Shown in pieces: positions 43,000 to 47,971 of a stretch of DNA of 47,971 nt (positions are counted from its first letter, which is position 1; every line of letters begins with the position of its first letter). Both the position numbers and the translations under genes were made by a program. The DNA comes from Actinomadura hibisca NBRC 15177 (GTDB lineage Bacteria > Actinomycetota > Actinomycetes > Streptosporangiales > Streptosporangiaceae): the NCBI RefSeq assembly GCF_001552635.1, contig NZ_BCRO01000100.1, positions 1 through 47,971 on the forward strand, given 5' to 3'. Below the pieces are notes generated by a model that saw nothing but the letters and a program-made list of their open reading frames with translations, did no database searches and was not told the origin of the DNA.

Positions 43000-43494
43000 A
43001 TGGACATGGAGATCTCGGCCGGGACGGTGGACGACGTCGGCGCGCTGGAGTCGCTCTGGCTGGCGATGGTCGAGCACCATCGCGACGTGGTCGGCGGGCA
43101 GTGGCCGGTGCGGGGCCGCGCGGAATCCTGGGCGATGTGCCGCAAGGACTACCTGAAGTGGCTCGACGAGGGCAGCGGATTCCTGTTCGTGGCCCGTCCC
43201 GCCGACGGAGGCGAGCCGGTGGGCTACGCGTTCTGCCAGGTCCAGCCCGCCGGACCCACCTTCGATCTCGGCGAGTCGTACGGCGAGGTCCACTCCCTGG
43301 TGGTCTCCGAGGAGGCGCGCGGAAGCGGCGTCGGCTCGGCGCTTCTGGAGGCGTGCAAACAAGAACTGCGCAGCCGTGGCACCACGTACTGGACGATCGG
43401 CGTGGTCGAGGCCAACCATGACGCGGTGCGGCTGTACGAGCGCCTGGGCTTCGGCTCCTGGACGCGCCACCTGCTCGCCCGCGTGGACGATTAA
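43000..43494 (+). CDS. GNAT-family N-acetyltransferase
   Basis: A 164-residue GCN5-related acetyltransferase. The acetyl-CoA-binding motif A is VHSLVVSEEARGSGVGSAL, with the R/Q-x-x-G-x-G/A core, and motif B is NHDAVRLYERLGFGSW. The N-terminal half carries the acceptor-binding helices (ESLWLAMVEHH). The substrate is unknown; relatives acetylate aminoglycosides, peptides or protein N-termini. ATG 43000 is 14 bases after the previous stop, with a weak ribosome binding site. It is convergent with the SRPBCC gene, with only 6 bases between stops. Confidence 0.88.
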   Translation: MDMEISAGTVDDVGALESLWLAMVEHHRDVVGGQWPVRGRAESWAMCRKDYLKWLDEGSGFLFVARPADGGEPVGYAFCQVQPAGPTFDLGESYGEVHSLVVSEEARGSGVGSALLEACKQELRSRGTTYWTIGVVEANHDAVRLYERLGFGSWTRHLLARVDD

Positions 43495-43500
43495 GGCGTC

Positions 43501-43920
43501 TCAGCCCTTGGACTGCGACGCTTGGCGCTCCACCTCGTCCGCCAGCCGGTCGAGCGACCGCTCCAGGAGCTGCTGCGTGGCCTCGCGCGTCCGCGTTGCG
43601 CCGCTGGCCTGGGGCTGGTCGCCGAGGAAGGACAGGTGCGCCACGACGCTGCTCGCGCCGTCGGCGCGGTCCATGACCTGGATCCAGCCGGTGTAGTCGG
43701 GACGGCTGCGCAGCCCCCACTCCAGGCGGAGCTGGTCGGGGACGGCGCGCATCAGGACGTCCGCGCCGTCGTCGCCGACCTCGCCCTCGGCCAGGTCGTC
43801 GGCGATCCGCTGCACGTCGATCTCGCGGGGGAGCCAGCGCTCCATCGTCGCCACGTCGGCGGCGACGCCGAACACGGTGCCGCTGCCGGCGGGCATGGCC
43901 CGTTCTGCCTCGTACTCCAT
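43501..43920 (-). CDS. SRPBCC-family protein
   Basis: A 139-residue START/Bet v1-like hydrophobic-ligand-binding protein. It opens with EYEAERAMPAGSGTVFGVAADVATMERWLP, the classical SRPBCC start. Middle strands such as LRLEWGLRSRPDYTGWIQVMD and a long C-terminal helix (QLLERSLDRLADEVERQA) follow. The helix matches the final SRPBCC helix and makes dimerisation possible. Unlike the CoxG-like protein it has no anchor or linker. Function unknown. Confidence 0.75.
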   Translation of the reverse strand: MEYEAERAMPAGSGTVFGVAADVATMERWLPREIDVQRIADDLAEGEVGDDGADVLMRAVPDQLRLEWGLRSRPDYTGWIQVMDRADGASSVVAHLSFLGDQPQASGATRTREATQQLLERSLDRLADEVERQASQSKG

Positions 43921-43993
43921 GGTGCCCCCTGCACGCTGGAAGATCCACGAGGGGAGTTACCCCGGAACCGCCGCCCGCAAGCCCCGGACCTGG

Positions 43994-45283
43994 TCAGACG
44001 CCGGTCGGCAGGGTCTCCAGCTCGCCCCGGCGGGCCGCTTCCAGGTGCAGGGGCCGGAGCGCGGAGGTGTCGCGGATCCAGCACAGCGCGTCGTAGCGCT
44101 CGGCGACCCTGGTGGGCACGAACTGGTGGTGGTCGCGGCCCGGGTCGTACACCACGCCGATGGCGCGGTGGCCCAGCGTCCGGGTGAGCCAGGACGGGCA
44201 GTCGCGTCCGGACGGCGGGACGAACAGCGCGCGGTCCGGGGCGGCGTCGGTCAGCAGCGCCTCCAGCGACCCGGCGCGCGGCGGCGGGACGGTCATGACG
44301 TCCATGGTCGCGCCCCAGCGCGGCGCGGCGATCACCGTCCCGGAGCCGCCCGCGAAGCCGACCAGGGCGACGTTGCCGGTGCCGTACCGCTCCCGGGCGA
44401 GCCGCCCGAGGCTGGTCATTCCGGCCCGGACCATATCGGTGGCGCGGGCGTCGCCCACGTGCGTGTTGTGCGCCCACACGACGGCCTTGCCGCCGTGGAA
44501 GTCGAGCAGGCGGTCGAGGGTGTCGGCCATGTGGCCGTCCCGGACGTTCCACGACTCCGGGCCGCCGTCGATCATCGCGCGGTAGTAGCGTTCGGCGCCC
44601 GCCGCGACCTCGGCGTTCTGCCGCGCGTTCAGCTCCTCGACGGGGCCGCTGGCCTTATCCGGCGGGGGAGCACGGCGCAGGTCGGTGAGCAGGTCGAGAA
44701 CCTCCTGGCGGCAGCCGTCCGGGGCGAGGGCGATCTCGCGCGCGTACGCCTGCGGGTCCTCGCCGTGTGGCTCGAAGCAGCGGTAGGCGGCGAGCGCGGT
44801 CTCCAGGTACTCGGGCCGGTGCTCCGACAGGTGCAGGATGACGGCGCGCAACGATTCCCACAGGCTGTAGACGTCGAGGCCGTAGAAGCCGACGCGCTCC
44901 CGCTCGGGGAGGTCCTCGTTGTGCCGTCGCAACCAGCGGCAGAACTCGGTGGTCTCGTCGTTGGCCCACATCCAGGTCGGCCAGCGGTGGTAGGCGTCCA
45001 AGGCCTGGCGGGGATCTCCAGGCGCGCCGGAGGCCAGCGCGACGCTGCGGCCGACGCGCCAGCAGTCCGGCCAGTCGCCCTCCACGGCCACGAACGAGAA
45101 CCCGTGCTCGCTGATCAGCCGCCTGGTGATCGCGGCCCGCCAAGCGTAGTACTCGTGGGTGCCGTGGCTGGCCTCGCCCAGCAGCACGCACCGGGCCCCG
45201 CCGATCCGCTCTAGGAGCGGATCGAGATCCTCCTCGCCCGTCAGGGGCAGGGCGGTCCGCCGCACGTCCTCGATATCGCTCAT
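43994..45283 (-). CDS. Erythromycin-esterase-family hydrolase
   Basis: A 429-residue PF05139 protein. The catalytic set expected from EreC is visible: LLGEASHGTHEYY (Glu37, His40), FVAVEGDWPDC (Glu68) and VVWAHNTHVGDAR (His272, His275). Metal-independent hydrolysis of macrolide lactones is known for EreA/EreC, but most actinomycete members have no tested drug substrate, so macrolide resistance is only a possibility. No signal peptide. ATG 45283. It is divergent from the F420-type oxidoreductase gene; the 156-bp spacer has a GGGGTA-CCTC-TACCCC hairpin at 45308-45323. Confidence 0.85.
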   Translation of the reverse strand: MSDIEDVRRTALPLTGEEDLDPLLERIGGARCVLLGEASHGTHEYYAWRAAITRRLISEHGFSFVAVEGDWPDCWRVGRSVALASGAPGDPRQALDAYHRWPTWMWANDETTEFCRWLRRHNEDLPERERVGFYGLDVYSLWESLRAVILHLSEHRPEYLETALAAYRCFEPHGEDPQAYAREIALAPDGCRQEVLDLLTDLRRAPPPDKASGPVEELNARQNAEVAAGAERYYRAMIDGGPESWNVRDGHMADTLDRLLDFHGGKAVVWAHNTHVGDARATDMVRAGMTSLGRLARERYGTGNVALVGFAGGSGTVIAAPRWGATMDVMTVPPPRAGSLEALLTDAAPDRALFVPPSGRDCPSWLTRTLGHRAIGVVYDPGRDHHQFVPTRVAERYDALCWIRDTSALRPLHLEAARRGELETLPTGV

Positions 45284-45439
45284 GCCGATCCCCCAGACCG
45301 GTCGCCAGGGGTACCTCTACCCCGCCCCACCACGACAACCTTGGCGATTACTCCCATTTCGTGGCGTCTTTACCTCACCGGACGAACCGGCCCACACCCT
45401 TGGCTATCCCCGGCCCTGCCCCCGGGAAGGGCAGCCCAT

Positions 45440-46408
45440 ATGGAATTCGGATACACGCTGCTCTGCGAGCAGACCCCGCCCCGCCAGCTCGTCACCGACC
45501 TGGTCGCGGCGGAGGAGATCGGGTTCGACTACTCGGTCATCTCCGACCACTACTTCCCGTGGCTGGAGGAGCTGGGCCACTCGGCCTACGTCTGGTCAGT
45601 GCTGGGCGCGCTCGCCCAGGCCACCGACCGCATCCCGCTGATGACCTTCGTCACCTGCCCGATCATGCGCTACCACCCGGCGGTGGTGGCGCAGAAGGCC
45701 GCCACGGTGGGGGTGCTGTCGGAGGGACGCTTCACGCTGGGGCTGGGCGCGGGCGAGAACCTGAACGAGCACATCATCGGCCGGGGCTGGCCGTCGGTGG
45801 ACGTGCGGCACGAGATGTTCGCCGAGGCCGTGCAGATCATCAAGGAGCTGTTCGGCGGCGACTACGTGAACTACCGGGGCCGCCACTTCACCGTCGACTC
45901 CGCCAAGATCTACGACCTGCCCGACGAGCCGGTGCCCATCGGCATGGCGGCCTTCGGCTCCCGCGCGGGCCGCCTCGCCGCCCAGTACGCCGACGTGCTG
46001 ATCTCCGACCAGCCGGTGGGCGACGTCGTCTCGCTCTTCCAGAAGGACGGCGGCGCGGGCAAGCCGGTCTACGGCCAGATCCCGGTCTCGTACGGCACCG
46101 ACTACGAGGAGGCGAAACAGAACGCCCACCGCCTCTGGAAGTTCGGGACGGCGGGCTGGAAGGTGATGGCGGAACTGCCGGGCCCGGTCAACTTCGAGGC
46201 GAGCACGAAGACGGTCCGCCCGGAGGACGTGGCGGAGGCGGTGCCGTGCGGCAACGACGTGAACCACTACCTGGAGACGGTGCAGCAGTGGGCTGACGCG
46301 GGCTTCACGCACATGTCGTTCTGCCAGGTGGGGGCGGACCGGCAGCAGGACTTCAGGGATTGGGCGAAGGCGGAGTTGCTGCCGGCTTTGCGCGAACGGT
46401 TTGGGTGA
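45440..46408 (+). CDS. F420-dependent luciferase-like oxidoreductase
   Basis: A 322-residue TIM-barrel of the luciferase-like monooxygenase superfamily, close to the TIGR03557/F420-dependent glucose-6-phosphate dehydrogenase-like branch. Signatures are FDYSVISDHYFPWLEELGHS near the N-terminus, TFVTCPIMRYHPAVVAQKAAT, FTLGLGAGENLNEHIIG and YADVLISDQPVG. F420 binding is inferred from the branch. ATG 45440 begins the conserved MEFGYTLL; the in-frame start 33 codons earlier adds unconserved residues. A 17-bp direct repeat follows the stop. Confidence 0.88.
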   Translation: MEFGYTLLCEQTPPRQLVTDLVAAEEIGFDYSVISDHYFPWLEELGHSAYVWSVLGALAQATDRIPLMTFVTCPIMRYHPAVVAQKAATVGVLSEGRFTLGLGAGENLNEHIIGRGWPSVDVRHEMFAEAVQIIKELFGGDYVNYRGRHFTVDSAKIYDLPDEPVPIGMAAFGSRAGRLAAQYADVLISDQPVGDVVSLFQKDGGAGKPVYGQIPVSYGTDYEEAKQNAHRLWKFGTAGWKVMAELPGPVNFEASTKTVRPEDVAEAVPCGNDVNHYLETVQQWADAGFTHMSFCQVGADRQQDFRDWAKAELLPALRERFG

Positions 46409-46409
46409 G

Positions 46410-46443
46410 CGAGGTGCCACCGAGGACGAGGTGCCATCGAGGA
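46410..46443. repeat. 17-bp tandem direct repeat upstream of the DUF6578-like gene
   Basis: Two adjacent 17-bp units (46410-46426 and 46427-46443) read CGAGGTGCCAYCGAGGA and differ at one base. They lie in the 70-bp spacer before the small gene at 46479. A regulator site is possible, and so is slippage duplication. Confidence 0.55.
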
Positions 46444-46478
46444 ACCGACACTCTCAACCGAAACGCGATACTGCCGCC

Positions 46479-46862
46479 ATGAAGAAGACCGTGTGGATGG
46501 ACGCGTGGCAAATGGAGTGCTGCGGCGACCCCTACTCGGTCGGCTCGACGGTGACGTGGACGCTGGGCGACCTGGACCGCGCCTGGCTGACCACGGTCCT
46601 GGGCGCGGAGACCGCCGCCAAGGTGAATGCAACCGAGGAACACCACACCGACACCGACCGGGTCGCACGCATCAGCGGCGAGGTGAAGTCGATCTCCGCC
46701 GTGCACTGCCGCTACGCACCCAGACCGGGCGGCGACACCCGGACCTACTGGCCGGTCGCGGGCACCACGGTCCTGACCAGGCTGACCAGCACGAACGACG
46801 GCTCCCCTGACCGGGACGACCTGAGGTTCGTCGGCTACCTGGTCCAGATCGCCGAACACTGA
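46479..46862 (+). CDS. Small hypothetical protein, DUF6578-like
   Basis: A 127-residue soluble protein. The N-terminus VWMDAWQMECCGDPYSVGS followed by VTWTL matches my memory of the actinomycete DUF6578 group, in which WQxxCCGxPF and a beta-rich body are conserved. A further Cys lies in ISAVHCRYAP. The paired cysteines could bind metal or form a disulphide. No function is known. ATG 46479 is the only start that begins at the conserved block; the ribosome binding site is weak. Confidence 0.65.
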   Translation: MKKTVWMDAWQMECCGDPYSVGSTVTWTLGDLDRAWLTTVLGAETAAKVNATEEHHTDTDRVARISGEVKSISAVHCRYAPRPGGDTRTYWPVAGTTVLTRLTSTNDGSPDRDDLRFVGYLVQIAEH

Positions 46863-46898
46863 CCACCGCCGACCGTGCCTCGCGCGAATCGTCGTTGG

Positions 46899-46908
46899 CC
46901 GTTAACGG
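46899..46908. promoter_or_regulatory. CCGTTAACGG palindrome
   Basis: A perfect 10-bp palindrome 42 bases before the membrane-protein start at 46951. It may be an operator, but chance is possible at this length. Confidence 0.2.
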
Positions 46909-46950
46909 TCAGAAGGGCATGCGGCGGGATCATCGGGGATCACTTTCACC

Positions 46951-47493
46951 ATGCGGACTGAGGCGAAGGCGTGGTCGTACGGCACGGTGGGCACTCTGGG
47001 GATCTTCGGCGGGCTGCTTCTCGGGCGGCTCGTGAATGTGCTGCCCGGCGTGGTGGTGTTCGTGGTCGGCATGGCCGCGGCCGTGTTGTGGACGAGGGAG
47101 GAGCGGCGACGGCAGCGCGAGCTGACCGGGCTCGACCAGACCAAGCTGGCGGATCTCTGGCGGGCAGGGCGGAAGGGACGCGCGCCTGAGGACCCGCAAC
47201 TGGACCGGGTCGCCCTGGTGTGGGCTGATGACCGACTCAAGCGGCTGACCCACGGCGTCTGGTTCGCCCCGGTCGTGGCTGTGCTGGGTGGCGTGGTGGG
47301 CTACTTCACGGGGTTCCCCAAGGGGCTGGGCTGGCCTTCGGCTGTTTATTGGGCCCTGCTTGGCGTATTCGTGCTGGTCAGCCAGATTTTCCAGCGCAAG
47401 CGCGTGTCCCGGATGCGCGCGGAGATTGAGAAGCGCGCATCCGGGGGTGTGGTGGATGGTGAGGTGGGCGCGGAGGCTGCACGCACTCGCTGA
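46951..47493 (+). CDS. Small membrane protein, function unknown
   Basis: A 180-residue protein with four predicted helices in two hairpins: VGTLGIFGGLLLGRLVNVL and PGVVVFVVGMAAAVLW (~12-47), then FAPVVAVLGGVVGYFTGF and AVYWALLGVFVLVSQIF (~104-147). The loop between them is charged and cytoplasmic, and the tail ends in basic/acidic residues. Many such proteins occur in actinomycetes without assigned function. ATG 46951 lacks a strong ribosome binding site. Confidence 0.6.
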   Translation: MRTEAKAWSYGTVGTLGIFGGLLLGRLVNVLPGVVVFVVGMAAAVLWTREERRRQRELTGLDQTKLADLWRAGRKGRAPEDPQLDRVALVWADDRLKRLTHGVWFAPVVAVLGGVVGYFTGFPKGLGWPSAVYWALLGVFVLVSQIFQRKRVSRMRAEIEKRASGGVVDGEVGAEAARTR

Positions 47494-47499
47494 GGGGGC

Positions 47500-47971
47500 A
47501 GTGGGCGGGGGGCTGGGGCTGGTGGGCACCTGTATCAACCCGCGCGGGCTGGGGTTGTTGGGCATGTGCACCAACCCGCGCGGGGCCAGGGTCGCTGGCC
47601 AGGCGCGGGGCGCGGGGTTGGGGTAGGTGCTCGGGTGCAGAAAACCCGCACGGGCTGGGGTTGGTGGGCATGTGGATCAACCCTGTGCGGGCTCGGGTTG
47701 TTGGTTGGGTGCGGGGCGCGGGGTTGAGGTAGGTGCTCGGGTGCGGAAAACCTGCACGGGCTGGGGCTGCTGGGTATCTGGATCAACCCCGCGCGGGTTG
47801 GGGTTGTTGGTTGGGTGCGGAGCACGGGGTTGGGGTTGGTGGTCAGGTACAGAAAACCCGCACGGGGTGAGGTTGTTGAGCACCTGTCCCTAACCCCGCG
47901 CGGGCTGAGCTGGTTGGGCACGTGCACCAACCCCGCGCGGGGCTGAGCTGGGCGGTCTCGTGTAGACCCCC
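47500..47971. repeat. Degenerate ~106-bp minisatellite
   Basis: GCRCGGGCTGGGG-type unit starts occur at 47542, 47648, 47754 and, more diverged (GCACGGGGTGAGG), at 47860, exactly 106 bp apart. Within units a shorter block (GGGTTGTTGGGCATGTG-ATCAACCC) alternates with a longer block ending GGTGCTCGGGTGCRGAAAACC. Later units are more diverged. The units run to the end of the window and resemble the first 110 bases. No gene is credible in 47494-47971. Reading frames here are open only because of the composition of the repeat. Confidence 0.8.

Noticed and set aside
43994..45283. Macrolide resistance call for the erythromycin-esterase-family gene
   Set aside because: Catalytic residues fit the family, but most environmental members are not shown to hydrolyse macrolides and no resistance context is present.
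47500..47971. Open frames with Pro-rich repeats and a possible CRISPR array
   Set aside because: The frames come from the minisatellite composition. The 106-bp units are imperfect and have no unique spacers between identical short repeats, and no cas genes are present.

Overview
The window is very GC-rich actinobacterial DNA with frequent GTG and TTG starts, dense gene packing and Streptomyces-like family content. The genes point to a non-mycolic, wall-teichoic-acid-bearing actinomycete, perhaps of the Thermomonosporaceae/Streptosporangiales type. That placement is inferred from gene content and GC, not measured. Both ends of the window lie in the same degenerate ~106-bp minisatellite, so the window may be a contig broken at repeats.

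Layout. (1) 116-2312: a GntR/HutC regulator, a divergent RsbW-like ATPase, and a small intact gene coupled to a decayed AbiEii-type nucleotidyltransferase. (2) 2454-8185: two paralogous secreted HExxH metalloproteases alternating with an AlkD-like DNA alkylation repair gene and guaD, then guaA and a strong bidirectional terminator. (3) 8248-10609: an ArsR regulator with a divergent quinone-oxidoreductase-like gene, and a PF04672-type methyltransferase. (4) 10733-13162: peroxide defence, ahpC-ahpD with divergent oxyR. The ahpC/ahpD spacer is packed with six inverted repeats, and oxyR appears to lack a normal start codon next to its Shine-Dalgarno.

(5) 13289-36790 is the most interesting part, a ~23-kb envelope-glycan locus. 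Two ~1,170-1,200-residue proteins each join a GT2 glycosyltransferase to a CDP-glycerol:glycerophosphotransferase domain (TagF-like). Around them lie a Glf-like flavoprotein, an AftA-like membrane glycosyltransferase, a GT2-GtrA fusion, two other GT-C proteins, two paralogous SAM methyltransferases, and a set that looks complete for making decaprenyl-phosphoryl arabinose: PAP2 phosphatase, UbiA-type phosphoribosyltransferase, DprE1 and DprE2. An AftB-like GT-C enzyme follows. The PAP2-ubiA-(dprE1-dprE2)-aftB order resembles a merger of the two mycobacterial arabinogalactan operons, but here it sits beside teichoic-acid polymerases. My hypothesis is a DPA-dependent pentofuranosyl decoration of a teichoic-acid-type polymer. 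DprE1 has Ala where mycobacterial DprE1 carries the benzothiazinone-reactive Cys.

(6) 37022-40847: a coxS-coxL-coxM operon of the form II type (AYRGAGR motif). A CoxG-like protein with a repeat linker and C-terminal membrane anchor lies 6 kb away inside the glycan locus. (7) 40958-47493: a BrkB/YihY membrane protein, an RPE-repeat membrane protein, a GNAT acetyltransferase, an SRPBCC protein, an erythromycin-esterase-family protein, an F420-type luciferase-like oxidoreductase, a DUF6578-like protein and a small membrane protein. (8) 47494-47971: the minisatellite. No tRNA, rRNA, CRISPR, transposase or integrase was recognised.
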